Below, in pieces: positions 16,662-25,037 of a stretch of DNA of 64,000 nucleotides (position 1 is the stretch's first letter; each line of letters begins with the position of its first letter). The notes beneath the pieces are model-generated. The model did not search any database and was not told the DNA's origin. It saw only the letters and a program-made list of their open reading frames with translations. The DNA comes from Synechococcus sp. BO 8801 (GTDB lineage: Bacteria; Cyanobacteriota; Cyanobacteriia; PCC-6307; Cyanobiaceae), in the NCBI RefSeq assembly GCF_002252675.1, contig NZ_NQKY01000007.1, positions 1 through 64,000 on the forward strand. Direction: 5' to 3'. The position numbers were made by a program, and so were the translations under genes.

Positions 16662-17273
16662 ATGACTCTCCGGGCCGGGCCATCGGCTCCTGAACGCCAG
16701 CACCCTCGCGTTGCAGGCTCCGGCGCCCGTGGGACGGGCACATGGTGGTTGGGGCGACTCCTGGCTTCCGTTCACACAGAGCGAGAGAGGGGCAGGGCCT
16801 ACCAGCCGCGTTTCACCCGCGACCACCTGGCCTTCTCCTGGCTCGGGGCTTTGCTGTCCCTGGCCCTGCTCGGTGGTCTCAGCGCCTGGAGCGGCTACCT
16901 GCTGATGGCGGCCCCGCTGGGGGCGTCCTCGGTGCTGTTGTTCGGCCACCCCCGCAGCCCCCTGGCCCAGCCCCGCAACATCGTTCTGGGCAACGGACTG
17001 GGGGGCCTGATCGCAATTCTGGTGGTGAGCTGCGGCTGGTCCGGTGCCTGGGGTGTGGCCCTGGCGGTCGGGCTCACGATCGTGGTGGGGCAACTGGGTC
17101 GCTGCCTCCACCCTCCGGCCGGCGGCGTCGCCTTTCTCGGGGTCTTTCTCAAGGCCGGTCCCGGATTCGTGCTGTTTCCCGTGCTCTCGGGGTCGGTGCT
17201 GCTCGTGTTGCTCGCCTGGCTGTTCAGCCGGGGGGTCCGAGGAGCCTCTGCGTACCCGGCGCACTGGCTCTGA
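16662..17273 (+). CDS. HPP-family membrane protein
   Basis: A 203-residue protein with four to five membrane helices and both HPP-family hallmarks: a SPLAQPRN block just after the second helix and LHPPAGGVA later. HPP proteins have been linked to nitrite uptake in cyanobacteria and plastids, but the family is broad. It is divergent from the cytochrome b gene and convergent with the ArsR gene. A TTG start at 16647 is possible; the ATG is preferred. Confidence 0.75.
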   Translation: MTLRAGPSAPERQHPRVAGSGARGTGTWWLGRLLASVHTERERGRAYQPRFTRDHLAFSWLGALLSLALLGGLSAWSGYLLMAAPLGASSVLLFGHPRSPLAQPRNIVLGNGLGGLIAILVVSCGWSGAWGVALAVGLTIVVGQLGRCLHPPAGGVAFLGVFLKAGPGFVLFPVLSGSVLLVLLAWLFSRGVRGASAYPAHWL

Positions 17274-17281
17274 TCCGGGCC

Positions 17282-17626
17282 TCAGGCGGAATGGAGCTGG
17301 TCGAGCTGCTGCTGCAGGCGCTGCTTCATGCGCGTCTGGACCAGGTGGCAGAGCTCCTCCACCAGCTCGGCGTCGGCGCGGTAGATCAGGCGGACCCCTT
17401 CGCGCTCGCAACTCACGAGGCCGGCCCGCTGCAGCTGGGAGAGCTGGCGGCTGATGTGGGACTGGCTGAACCCGGTGGCCTCGATCAGGGAGGCGACATC
17501 GCAGGGACCCTGCCGCAGATGGCAGAGGAGCTGGAGCCGGGCCGGCTCGCTCAGCAGCCGGAAGAACTGGCTGAACTCCTCCAGCAGCTCCGGACTGGGA
17601 ATCGAACCGGGACCGACCACGCCCAT
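17282..17626 (-). CDS. ArsR/SmtB-family regulator
   Basis: A 114-residue winged-helix regulator: dimer helix, HTH helices (CDVASLIEATGFSQSHISRQLSQ) and wing (REGVRLIYRADAE). It has four cysteines (C35, C42, C73, C93). A pair around position 42 and helix alpha-5 is reminiscent of the sulfide/persulfide sensors BigR/SqrR rather than of As(III) sensors. It is divergent from a TauE/SafE-OsmC-like gene pair, which fits a sulfur-responsive repressor. The sensing role is inference. Confidence 0.8.
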   Translation of the reverse strand: MGVVGPGSIPSPELLEEFSQFFRLLSEPARLQLLCHLRQGPCDVASLIEATGFSQSHISRQLSQLQRAGLVSCEREGVRLIYRADAELVEELCHLVQTRMKQRLQQQLDQLHSA

Positions 17627-17813
17627 GCCAGATCACTATGACGCTAGCGACATTATGCAGCGCCGTTCCCGCCGATGGGGCGCAGACAGCGGCAGCTTTC
17701 ACTCTTTTGCCGTTGTATGCGTGTATGGTCATAATCACCAGCCCAAGCCCCGCGATGTCCGCCGTCCCCGCATCGCCACGCCATGCCGCCCGGTCCCGGC
17801 GGAGGGGTCGGTC

Positions 17814-18647
17814 TTGAGCATCCCGCTGCTGCTGCTGATGGCCGCCGGCGGTGCCGTGATCGGATTCCTGCTGGCGGTGCTCGGCGCCGGCGGCTCGATC
17901 CTGCTGCTGCCCCTGCTGATCAGCGGCGCCGGGCTGCCCACCCGTGAGGCGATGCCCCTGTCGCTCCTGGCCGTCACCCTGCTGGCGGTGGCCAACGCCG
18001 GCCCCTACCTGCGGCGGCGCCAGGTGGCGCCCCGGCCCGCCCTGATCCTGGGGGTGCCGGCCCTGGCGGGCAGCTGGATCGGCGGCTCCCTCGTCAAGCA
18101 GGGGCTGATCCCCGAGCCGGTGCAGCTGGCGGTGTTCGCCGCGGCCGCCCTGGTGGCCGCCTGGTTGCTCTCACGGCGGCAACGCGGCCCTGGCGGCGAC
18201 AGGCACGCCACCGGATCCCGGCGGCCCGGAGGGAGCCTGGCCCTGGCGGGGCAGGGGGTGCTGGTGGGCCTGCTCACCGGCATCGCCGGCGTGGGCGGCG
18301 GCTTCGCCATCGTGCCCGCCCTGGTGCTGCTGGCCGGTCTGCCGATGCCCCTGGCCAGCGGCACCAGCCTGGTGCTGATCGCCACCAACAGCCTGGTGGC
18401 CCTCGGGGCCCTGGGGCACTGGCCGGCGGCCGGCCTGCCCCTGCTGGCGCCCCTGATCGGCGGCGGACTGCTGGGCGCGATCGGCGGCCAGGCCCTGGCC
18501 CCCCACCTCTCCGATCGGCACCTGCGCCAGGGCTTCGCCGCCCTGCTGGTCGGCTCGGCCCTGCTCACGGGCGCCGAAGCCCTCCAGCGCCAGCGCAGCC
18601 TCGGCGCCGCCAGTCCCCCCACCCACACCGTCCCGCACCAGCGATGA
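17814..18647 (+). CDS. TauE/SafE-family sulfite/sulfonate exporter
   Basis: A ~277-residue permease with about eight hydrophobic helices and duplicated halves; glycine-rich family signatures are FLLAVLGAGGSILLLPLL (first half) and GLLTGIAGVGGGFAIVPAL (second half). TauE/SafE proteins export sulfite, thiosulfate or organosulfonates. The TTG start is chosen because GGAGGGG lies 6 nt upstream. The stop overlaps the next start (ATGA). The divergent ArsR gene is the likely regulator. Confidence 0.8.
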   Translation: MSIPLLLLMAAGGAVIGFLLAVLGAGGSILLLPLLISGAGLPTREAMPLSLLAVTLLAVANAGPYLRRRQVAPRPALILGVPALAGSWIGGSLVKQGLIPEPVQLAVFAAAALVAAWLLSRRQRGPGGDRHATGSRRPGGSLALAGQGVLVGLLTGIAGVGGGFAIVPALVLLAGLPMPLASGTSLVLIATNSLVALGALGHWPAAGLPLLAPLIGGGLLGAIGGQALAPHLSDRHLRQGFAALLVGSALLTGAEALQRQRSLGAASPPTHTVPHQR

Positions 18648-19081
18648 GCCAACTCCTGTTCCAGTTCCAGTTGCAGAGCCGCCACGGCGCCGCCGGCGAG
18701 GCCCTCAGCGTCGATTTCCGCAACGGCGAGCAGGAGCCGTGGCAGCCGCTGGAGCCCAGCCTGCAGACCCCCGGCTTCCGGCTCTTCCTGCTGTCGCTGC
18801 TGCTCTGCCAGCACCACTACCTGGTGGCCAACGCCCTCGAGCGGCACCTGCCCCTGGCGGCCGTGGACGGGGTGCTCAACGTGACCGCCTCCGCCGACTG
18901 GATGGTCGAGGCGGTGGAGGGCACCTTCCAGGTGCGGCTGGAGGCGGCCGATGGGGCGGCGACGCCCGCGCTGGATGGGCCCAGCCGGGCCTTTCTGGAG
19001 CGGCGCATGAAGGTCTGTCCGGTGTCGCGGAATCTGCCCGGTACGGTGACCAAATCGATCGTGGTGCAAGCGGCGGGATGA
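18644..19081 (+). CDS. OsmC-like protein
   Basis: A 145-residue protein. The C-terminal peroxidatic Cys motif of OsmC/Ohr-like proteins is present as KVCPVSRNL; a second Cys is in LLLCQHHYLVANALERH. OsmC-like proteins reduce organic hydroperoxides or act in persulfide metabolism; variants fused to sulfur-handling domains are common. The gene is coupled at both ends (4-nt overlaps) to the TauE/SafE exporter and a GNAT gene. Confidence 0.65.
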   Translation: MSQLLFQFQLQSRHGAAGEALSVDFRNGEQEPWQPLEPSLQTPGFRLFLLSLLLCQHHYLVANALERHLPLAAVDGVLNVTASADWMVEAVEGTFQVRLEAADGAATPALDGPSRAFLERRMKVCPVSRNLPGTVTKSIVVQAAG

Positions 19082-19563
19082 TCCGGGCTTACGAGCCGGC
19101 CGACTGGCCAGGGGTGTGGGCGGTGCTGGAGCCGGTGTTCCGTGCCGGCGAAACCTTCCCCCACGACCCGGCCATCGACAGCGACGCCGCCCATCAGGCC
19201 TGGGTGGGGGCCGTCGCCGCCACCTTCGTGGCCACCGATGCGGACGGCGCCATCCTGGGCACCTACTACCTGCGCCCCAACCAGCCGTACCTGGGCGCCC
19301 ACGTGGCCAACGCCGGCTATGTGGTGGCCGAGGCCGCCCGGGGCCGGGGCGTGGGCCATGCCCTCTGCCGCCACTCCCAGGAGGAGGCGCGGCGGCGGGG
19401 CTTCACGGCGATGCAGTTCAACCTGGTGGTGAGCACCAACAGCGCCGGCGTGGCCGCCTGGAGCCGCAACGGCTTCCGCACCATCGGCCGGCTGCCGGGG
19501 GCGTTCCGCCATCCCCGCCTGGGGGAGGTGGATGCGCTGGTGATGTTCAAGACCCTGGCCTGA
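19078..19563 (+). CDS. GNAT-family N-acetyltransferase
   Basis: A 161-residue protein with the acetyl-CoA-binding motif A in VAEAARGRGVGHALCRHS and the downstream helix/strand (NSAGVAAWSRNGFRTIGRLP). The single-domain length is normal. Substrate unknown; the placement downstream of OsmC and TauE/SafE suggests a stress-linked role but nothing more specific. Confidence 0.8.
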   Translation: MIRAYEPADWPGVWAVLEPVFRAGETFPHDPAIDSDAAHQAWVGAVAATFVATDADGAILGTYYLRPNQPYLGAHVANAGYVVAEAARGRGVGHALCRHSQEEARRRGFTAMQFNLVVSTNSAGVAAWSRNGFRTIGRLPGAFRHPRLGEVDALVMFKTLA

Positions 19564-19565
19564 GT

Positions 19566-20054
19566 TCAGGGGGTCGGGTGTTCCTCGCAGGGCATCCAGA
19601 GCGATCCCATGGCGTGGGCCCCTTCGCAGCCGAGTTCCTTCGCCTTCCTGAGGGCCTCCTCGCGGCTGGGGTAGGCGTAGAGGTTGGGCTGGCCCTGGCC
19701 TGAGCTGTGGTTGTGGTGATGGTGCACCTGGCCGCTCGGGCTCCCCAGCCGGTAGGGGCCCATCCCCTCCATCCCCACCCACCAGACGCCCATCACGTTC
19801 ACACCGGCGATGAGGATGCCCATGCCGACCACAGAGGCGTTGATCACCCCCATCGCCACCGCCCCCAGGCTCAGCACTCCCATCGGCACGACGCCGATGC
19901 TGACCACCCCCATGGGCACGATGCCGATCGAGATGATGCCCAGGGGGGCGATGCCGATGGCCAGGATCTTCGGCCGGCCACCGCAGGCCGAGGGGCCGCT
20001 GGAGGGAGGGGCGCCGCCGGAGGGTGGATTCTCGGGCGCGGCTGGGTCAGGCAT
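19566..20054 (-). CDS. DUF3721 protein with seven hydrophobic decapeptide repeats
   Basis: A 162-residue protein in three parts: a Pro-rich N terminus (1-28), seven tandem 10-residue units (31-100) with glycines at fixed positions 4 and 9 (for example ISIGIVPMGV, VSIGVVPMGV, LSLGAVAMGV), and a C-terminal DUF3721 domain with GCEGAHAMGSLWMPCEEH. A His-rich linker (VHHHHNHSSG) joins them. Periodic Gly/Met/Val repeats suggest a solenoid or a tightly packed membrane structure. The start overlaps the stop of a second DUF3721 gene, so they form an operon. Confidence 0.7.
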   Translation of the reverse strand: MPDPAAPENPPSGGAPPSSGPSACGGRPKILAIGIAPLGIISIGIVPMGVVSIGVVPMGVLSLGAVAMGVINASVVGMGILIAGVNVMGVWWVGMEGMGPYRLGSPSGQVHHHHNHSSGQGQPNLYAYPSREEALRKAKELGCEGAHAMGSLWMPCEEHPTP

Positions 20055-20308
20055 CAGTGGGAGCCGTGGCCGGACGTCCCGCCTTTGGTTTCGCCATGGG
20101 TGGCACAGGGCATCCACTGGTTGCCCATCTTGTGCGCCCCGGTGCAGTTGAAGTGCTTGGCGGCGGCTTCGGCTTCCGCCTTGGTGGCGAACACCGCCTT
20201 CTGGGCCCCATGGCCGGGCTGCTGGGCCAGGGCGGGGGCGCCGCCCAGCGCGGCCAGGAGGCCGGCGGCGGCGGCCAGGGGAGCAAGGGGCGGCCGAAGG
20301 AGAGACAC
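20054..20308 (-). CDS. Secreted DUF3721 protein
   Basis: An 84-residue protein with a signal peptide (hydrophobic region ending in APALAQQ) and a DUF3721 domain, CTGAHKMGNQWMPC, with two conserved cysteines. The GTG start at 20308 has an AGGA box 7 nt upstream; an upstream ATG at 20332 is possible. It is coupled to the larger DUF3721 gene by a 1-nt overlap. DUF3721 proteins are frequent in marine and freshwater Synechococcus; function unknown. Confidence 0.65.
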   Translation of the reverse strand: MSLLRPPLAPLAAAAGLLAALGGAPALAQQPGHGAQKAVFATKAEAEAAAKHFNCTGAHKMGNQWMPCATHGETKGGTSGHGSH

Positions 20309-20539
20309 GACGATTCCTGAAACGACAATCATTCTGGCAGTGCTGATCTCAGGCAGTGCTGGCGCTGGGAGTTCAGGGGTTGTCATAGCTGGGCACGATG
20401 GGATCGCCGTCCCGGCCGAGGCGCCGGCTCGCCATTTCCCTGGCGCCGGTGGCCGGTTGATGGGTTCCGGCCCGGGCCCTCGATCCGGGCGGCGTAACGG
20501 CCGGGGTCGTTGGGGCGCATGGGAGGAAGGGGCCAGCCG

Positions 20540-20821
20540 TCAGAGCGTGCCCGCCTCCAGCTGATGCAGATAGAGGAACTCCGGGGATTCGACACCGGCC
20601 TGCCGACGAATCTCCACCAGCTCGGGGGACTCGAAGAACGCCTTCGCCCTGGCGATCGATTCCCAGCGGGAGAAGTGCACCACCTTGTTGGGGTCGCTCG
20701 CATCTCGGAGCACCTGGAACGACCGCTCGCCGGCATCACGGCGCAGGCCGGCCGCCGCGTCGAACACCTGTTTCCAGGCCTCGTAGTCCCGCACGGCGTG
20801 GATGATCAGCACATGGTCCAT
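20540..20821 (-). CDS. ABM/EthD-like ferredoxin-fold protein
   Basis: A 93-residue protein with the antibiotic biosynthesis monooxygenase-type dimeric alpha/beta-barrel pattern: VLIIHAVRDYEAWKQVFD, then a strand (KVVHFSRWESIARAKAFF) and a terminal strand. The catalytic role is unproven; such proteins may degrade small aromatics or be structural. It is downstream of a BASS-type transporter with 6 nt between them. Confidence 0.65.
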   Translation of the reverse strand: MDHVLIIHAVRDYEAWKQVFDAAAGLRRDAGERSFQVLRDASDPNKVVHFSRWESIARAKAFFESPELVEIRRQAGVESPEFLYLHQLEAGTL

Positions 20822-20827
20822 GGGAGT

Positions 20828-21703
20828 TCACGCCCGGCAGGCCGAGGGGATGAGGCGCCGGCCGCAGAGGACCGCGCCAAAGCCGAACACATACATCAGC
20901 AGGCTGTAGACCGCCGCCGGCACCGCCATGTCGGGATTGTTGAGCAGGCCGGCGGTGATGGCGATCGCCAGGGTTCCGTTCTGAATCCCCACTTCGATCG
21001 CGATGCACACCTGCTGGGCCAGCGGCAGCCGGAACAGCCGGCCGGCCAGGAAGCCCGCAAGCATGGCCAGCACGTTGAGCAGCGCGATGGCCAGTCCCAT
21101 CTGGGCCAGAAACCCCGGCAACTTGGGGGCCTCGCGGATGAACAGCAGCAGGATGATCAGCGCCAGCAGGCCCCCGGCCAGGCGGCCCATCTGCTTCTCC
21201 AGGCGTCGGGCTGGCCCGGGAAAGCGGTGGCGGATGGCCATGCCGACGGCCGTCGGCAGCAGGGTGATCAGCACGATCTGCAGCATGGTGGTGCCGATCG
21301 GCAGGGCGATCGCGGCCCCCTCCCCCAGGAAATACTGGAGGGCCAGGTTGGTGAACAGCGGAATCGTGACCACCGTGACGATGCTGCTCACGGCCGTCAG
21401 CGTCACCGACAGGGCCACATCCCCCCGGGCCAGGTAGGTCATCAGGTTGGACGACGGGCCGCCCGGGCAGACGGCCACAACCACCAGTCCCACCGCCATC
21501 ACCGGTTCCATCGGCACCAACAGGGCGATGAGGGCCCCCAGCAGCGGCAACACCAGGGTCTGGCAGACCGTGCCCACCGCGACCGCCCTGGGGTAGCGGG
21601 TGATGCGCTGGAAGTCCTCGGGCACCAGGCTGAGGCCCATGCCCAGCATGACGATGGCCAACGCCAGAGGCAACAGGACCACCGTGAAGACGCTGCTCTG
21701 CAT
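20828..21703 (-). CDS. Bile acid:sodium symporter (BASS) family transporter
   Basis: A 291-residue inner-membrane protein with about nine hydrophobic helices. Family landmarks are the GMGLSLVPEDF opening, PGGPSSNLMTYLARGD (Na+/substrate site) and IEVGIQNGTLAIAI. Substrates in bacteria include organic acids such as pyruvate or pantothenate precursors. Its start overlaps the stop of an SDR gene (TGATG) and it precedes an ABM-like gene: a three-gene operon. Confidence 0.8.
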   Translation of the reverse strand: MQSSVFTVVLLPLALAIVMLGMGLSLVPEDFQRITRYPRAVAVGTVCQTLVLPLLGALIALLVPMEPVMAVGLVVVAVCPGGPSSNLMTYLARGDVALSVTLTAVSSIVTVVTIPLFTNLALQYFLGEGAAIALPIGTTMLQIVLITLLPTAVGMAIRHRFPGPARRLEKQMGRLAGGLLALIILLLFIREAPKLPGFLAQMGLAIALLNVLAMLAGFLAGRLFRLPLAQQVCIAIEVGIQNGTLAIAITAGLLNNPDMAVPAAVYSLLMYVFGFGAVLCGRRLIPSACRA

Positions 21704-22509
21704 CAGTGGATGGCCATGCCCCGCATCACCGTGCCCATGATGCTCACCCGCGCCCAGCGCGGCAGGGGCACCAGCGACCAGCTCAGCAGCTTGGAGAGGG
21801 CGCCCGGCAGCACCGTGGTCTGCCGCCCCAGGGCCGCGAGGATCGGCTGGGCGATGGCCTCCGGGTCCATGGCCGCCCCCATCCGCATCCCGGCCCGGGC
21901 GGCGAAGCCGCTGTGGGTGGGGCCGGGCGCCGCGGCCAGCACGGCCACGCCGTCGCCCCGGAGTTCCACCTGCAGGGCCTCGGCCAGGCTCTGCACGTAG
22001 GCCTTGGTGGCGGCGTAATGGGCCGCGTAGGGCATCCCCTGGAAGGCGGCGATCGAGCTGAGCAGCACCAGGCCGCCCCGACCCCGCTCCCGCAGGCGAC
22101 GGCCGAAGTGGTGGCAGGCCTGCAGCACCGCCCGGCCGTTGACCATCAGCATCTCGGTTTCGCTGGTGATGTCGGACTCCAGGAAGGGGCCGGAGCTGCC
22201 GAAGCCGGCGGAGGCCACCAGCAATCCCACCTCCAGCGGGTCGGTGACCCGGCGGATCGCTTCGAGGTGGTCCTCCCGGGCCAGGTCCACGGCGACGACC
22301 TGCACCTGCACGCCGTGGCTGGCCATCAGGTTGGCCGCCAGGGTCTCGAGCCGGGGGCGATCGCGGGCCACGAGCACCAGGTTCAGGCCGGCATCGGCCA
22401 GGCGGCAGGCCAGGGCGCGGCCGATGCCGGAGGAGGCTCCGGTGACGACGGCCCAGGGGCCGTATTGATCCAGGAAACGCCGCTGGCGTCGGGTCGGGGC
22501 GGATGACAT
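21703..22509 (-). CDS. SDR-family NAD(P)-dependent oxidoreductase
   Basis: A 268-residue classical short-chain dehydrogenase/reductase: nucleotide-binding TGASSGIGRALACRLA, NNAG replaced by ASAGFG, and catalytic Ser and Tyr/Lys in LSSIAAFQG and YAATKAYVQ. The N-terminal extension and C-terminal hydrophobic stretch (PRWARVSIMGTVMRGMAIH) suggest a membrane-associated ketoacyl- or lipid-type reductase. First gene of the SDR-BASS-ABM operon. Confidence 0.8.
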   Translation of the reverse strand: MSSAPTRRQRRFLDQYGPWAVVTGASSGIGRALACRLADAGLNLVLVARDRPRLETLAANLMASHGVQVQVVAVDLAREDHLEAIRRVTDPLEVGLLVASAGFGSSGPFLESDITSETEMLMVNGRAVLQACHHFGRRLRERGRGGLVLLSSIAAFQGMPYAAHYAATKAYVQSLAEALQVELRGDGVAVLAAAPGPTHSGFAARAGMRMGAAMDPEAIAQPILAALGRQTTVLPGALSKLLSWSLVPLPRWARVSIMGTVMRGMAIH

Positions 22510-22540
22510 CGCGGCTTCGGTGGATGGGTTGCTCAGGCGC

Positions 22541-22915
22541 TCAGCAGGGGCTGCAAATGTCGATGAGGCAACCGTTGGGATCGACGGTCAGGAAGCGGCG
22601 CTGTCCATAGAACTCATTCCTGGGCTCCTGGTGGATCGAAAGCCCCAGGCCCAGGGCCTTGGCGTACACAGCATCGACGTCAGGAACAACGAAGGTGAGG
22701 TAGATCCCGGCAGGCGCCTGCTGAAAGGGCTCGGGAACGAGCTCACTGGATCGCGCGATGATGCCGAGCTCAAGCTGAGGATGGGTGGGGCTGCGCAGCT
22801 GGACATACCAGTCACTGTCGTAGTTCACCTCGAACCCGAGAAGCGAAACATAGAAATCGCGGCTCTCGCCCAGACGGTCGGAGCAGAGGTTGGTCAGCAA
22901 TCGCGTGAAAGCCAT
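22541..22915 (-). CDS. VOC-family protein (glyoxalase/bleomycin-resistance fold)
   Basis: A 124-residue single VOC domain with paired beta-alpha-beta-beta-beta modules: MAFTRLLTNLCSDRLGESRD, then FVVPDVDAVYAKALGLGL, and the final FLTVDPNGCLIDI with the metal-site Asp region. Function (metal-dependent lyase, isomerase or drug binding) cannot be assigned. Composition begins to look less GC-rich than to the left, near the edge of the accessory region. Confidence 0.7.
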   Translation of the reverse strand: MAFTRLLTNLCSDRLGESRDFYVSLLGFEVNYDSDWYVQLRSPTHPQLELGIIARSSELVPEPFQQAPAGIYLTFVVPDVDAVYAKALGLGLSIHQEPRNEFYGQRRFLTVDPNGCLIDICSPC

Positions 22916-22954
22916 GGGAGCCCGCCAGCTCGGCATGGAGCGCAGTCTGAAGCC

Positions 22955-23197
22955 TCACACGGAGGTGGAATCCAGCGCCCTGGAAAGGGCCTCAAGAAAG
23001 CGGCCGCCCCACAGACAGCCCATCACTCCTGAGGTGGTAATCACCAGGGCGGCAGCGACCACCTCAAGGCTGCTGAGCTGGAAAGTGTGACCCGCGGCGA
23101 AGGGCAGCGAGGCGATCAGCACACCTATGGCGGCGCCAGCGGCGAAGCGCCGCGCGATGGCGGAACGTGTCGTGCTGGCGGGCGTTTCGGGAGGCAT
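22955..23197 (-). CDS. Small membrane protein, unknown function
   Basis: An 80-residue protein with two hydrophobic helices (AAGAAIGVLIASLPFAAG and LEVVAAALVITTSGVMGCLWG). No family recognised. The interval 23198-23425 to the right contains only weak short ORFs and no clear attC site. Confidence 0.5.
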   Translation of the reverse strand: MPPETPASTTRSAIARRFAAGAAIGVLIASLPFAAGHTFQLSSLEVVAAALVITTSGVMGCLWGGRFLEALSRALDSTSV

Positions 23198-23425
23198 CAG
23201 TGTGCTCAGGACATCACTCGCGGGAGTTTAGGCGAGGTAAGTCCTGCGTCAGGCCCATGGCTGAGGCTCCTTCCCATCCATCAGGACGCTCCAACTTGGC
23301 TGGGCCTCCAGATCAGCAATTGACTTGAAAGCCCAGGTGCTCACTGCCAGAGCAACGGTGGTCCAGCTCCGCGAAGAGCGGGTGCCCGTGATGGCCATCC
23401 TGAGTCTGAAAGGGGGAGCTCATGA

Positions 23426-24415
23426 TCAGAAAGAGCTGACCAAACGTCTGATGTACTGATTCGAAGCGCCATAACTGACGATAGCCACATCAAGATCAGC
23501 GTGTCGGTGAAGGTTCAATGCCCGTTCAATGCCCTTCAGAATCCAGTCGGTTTCATTGCCGAAAGCCCCGCCACCGAGCAACGTGAGAAACACTCTGTTG
23601 CTCCCATGCTGGACCGTGTTCAGGATGGCGGTGCAGATCGTTGCCTCATAGGAGGCCTCCAGGACGAGCCGTGCGAAGGGGGCCCAGAGGTTCGACGCAT
23701 GCCGGGAATAGGCAACGGGCAAGGCGGAGCCGTAGACCTGTGAAACGAGGTGCTCGCAATCCTTCAACGTCACCTGCGTTCTCCACTGAATTCCAATTCG
23801 CAGCAACCGTCGCAATGCGTCGCATTGATCGTCGTCCGCCGACTTCAGGTGCTCTGAGATCTCCACCAGGCCAGCGCGCGAGGCCAAAGGGTAGCCATTC
23901 CTCATCTCCCAGAGGCGGCCCTCTGTGTTTCCCAGGGCGATGCCGAGGTCAGCGAGGCAGTCGATCTGGTGGCGCGCTGATTGACCGGGTTGCCCGTTGA
24001 CATCCGCGAAGTAGTTGCGATAGATCGTTCCTGCCCCAGCTGCCATGGCACACGCCGGCCCCTGGGTATGGTCATGTTCATAGATTCCCACGCCGTGCTC
24101 TGGCGTCACATCTGGAGACACCATCTCAAGCAGGTTGAACTGCGAGGCCACCTGAAAGAGCGCCATCGCGTTCGCCTCGTCTGCATGCAGATGTTGCACA
24201 TTGGCGACGACTTCTCGCACCCTCAGGGTGCCGGGCGGATAGCCGCTGGCCTGAACACGCTCTCGCAAGTCAGCCAACGTTGGCGTTTCCAACCGGCCAC
24301 AGGCGAGAACCCTCCCATTCACATGGGACTGCAAGTTCTCGTCTTCAACCGTGATCTTCCCCCGAACTTGATCTGGGGAAAGCTCTGAGAAGCCGGTCAG
24401 TTCTTCGAACCACAT
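23426..24415 (-). CDS. Possible macrodomain/PARG-like protein (terminal cassette candidate)
   Basis: A 329-residue soluble protein. Conserved-looking blocks are HDHTQGPACAMAAGAGTIYR (about 113-132) and LTLLGGGAFGNETDWIL (about 275-291), the latter like the glycine-rich phosphate loop of macrodomain/PARG and MavL-type ADP-ribosylhydrolases. This similarity is from memory and short; I am not certain of the fold. It follows a candidate attC (24417-24507) directly, so it may be the last cassette. If the assignment is right it could remove ADP-ribose from proteins or nucleic acid. Confidence 0.45.
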   Translation of the reverse strand: MWFEELTGFSELSPDQVRGKITVEDENLQSHVNGRVLACGRLETPTLADLRERVQASGYPPGTLRVREVVANVQHLHADEANAMALFQVASQFNLLEMVSPDVTPEHGVGIYEHDHTQGPACAMAAGAGTIYRNYFADVNGQPGQSARHQIDCLADLGIALGNTEGRLWEMRNGYPLASRAGLVEISEHLKSADDDQCDALRRLLRIGIQWRTQVTLKDCEHLVSQVYGSALPVAYSRHASNLWAPFARLVLEASYEATICTAILNTVQHGSNRVFLTLLGGGAFGNETDWILKGIERALNLHRHADLDVAIVSYGASNQYIRRLVSSF

Positions 24416-24416
24416 G

Positions 24417-24507
24417 ATTCAACGACATCCGGGGGGACTGGACGCAGGACGAGCAACAGGCTCCAGCGCACTATCAAGGTGATGCTCGGGGAGCTCAACG
24501 GTTAGCT
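24417..24507 (-). other. Candidate attC site
   Basis: Ends on the plus strand are ATTCAAC (24417-24423, matches RYYYAAC) and GTTAGCT (24501-24507, one mismatch to GTTRRRY). The 91-bp length fits neighbouring sites, but the arms pair poorly. The right core supplies the TAA stop of the GFA gene. Confidence 0.4.
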
Positions 24508-24906
24508 CTGCGGAGGAAAGCGCTGAAACTGGGGAAGTTCGTGGGCGCTCTCCATCCAGGCAATGCGTTCCGCCACCTGGATCTGAATGCGCGCTGGCAC
24601 GGCCTCCGGTGAATCGTAGGTAGCACTCTGGATATCGACAATTCCAGGAAGCCCTTCGGGGTTGTAGTAGAAGAGCCCAGTACCGCAGTCGCCACAGAAG
24701 TGCCGTTGGGCCTGCTGCGACGACGCGTAGATCTTGGGAACACCCCGAGTCACTCGCAGGGCAGTCTCGGCATACATCGTCCAACCCACCACCGGTGCGC
24801 CGGCATGGCGGCGACAATCAGAGCAGTGGCAGAGGGCGTGGGTGAGCGGATCACCTTCGACTTCGTAGCGAATGGCGCCGCAGTGACAGCCACCGGCGAG
24901 TTTCAT
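24502..24906 (-). CDS. GFA-family protein (CENP-V/GFA zinc domain)
   Basis: A 134-residue protein with the GFA zinc pattern: GGCHCGAIRYEV, CHCSDCRRHAGAP and FCGDCGTGLFYY. The family name comes from glutathione-dependent formaldehyde-activating enzyme, but most members have no proven activity. The start ATG at 24906 gives the standard beginning MKLAGGCHCG. The TAA stop lies in the candidate attC core. I see no clear attC between this gene and the cNMP-binding gene, so they may share a cassette or the site has decayed. Confidence 0.8.
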   Translation of the reverse strand: MKLAGGCHCGAIRYEVEGDPLTHALCHCSDCRRHAGAPVVGWTMYAETALRVTRGVPKIYASSQQAQRHFCGDCGTGLFYYNPEGLPGIVDIQSATYDSPEAVPARIQIQVAERIAWMESAHELPQFQRFPPQS

Positions 24907-25037
24907 GTTCCAGGTCCTCCAGGGATGGGACGAAAGGTGAGGGAGAGTGGGGGATCGATCCATTGCGTCGTAACTGTGTCGATCCTGAATCGCCCCCTCT
25001 AGGGAATAGGCGCAGATACAGAGCAAAAGACGCCCAT

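Noticed and set aside
23249-23398. 49-residue minus-strand ORF between 23198 and 23426
   Set aside because: No motif or clear ribosome-binding site; likely chance.
24907-25037. Possible attC between the GFA and cNMP-binding genes
   Set aside because: TCGTAAC appears but without a matching right core or arms; too weak to call.
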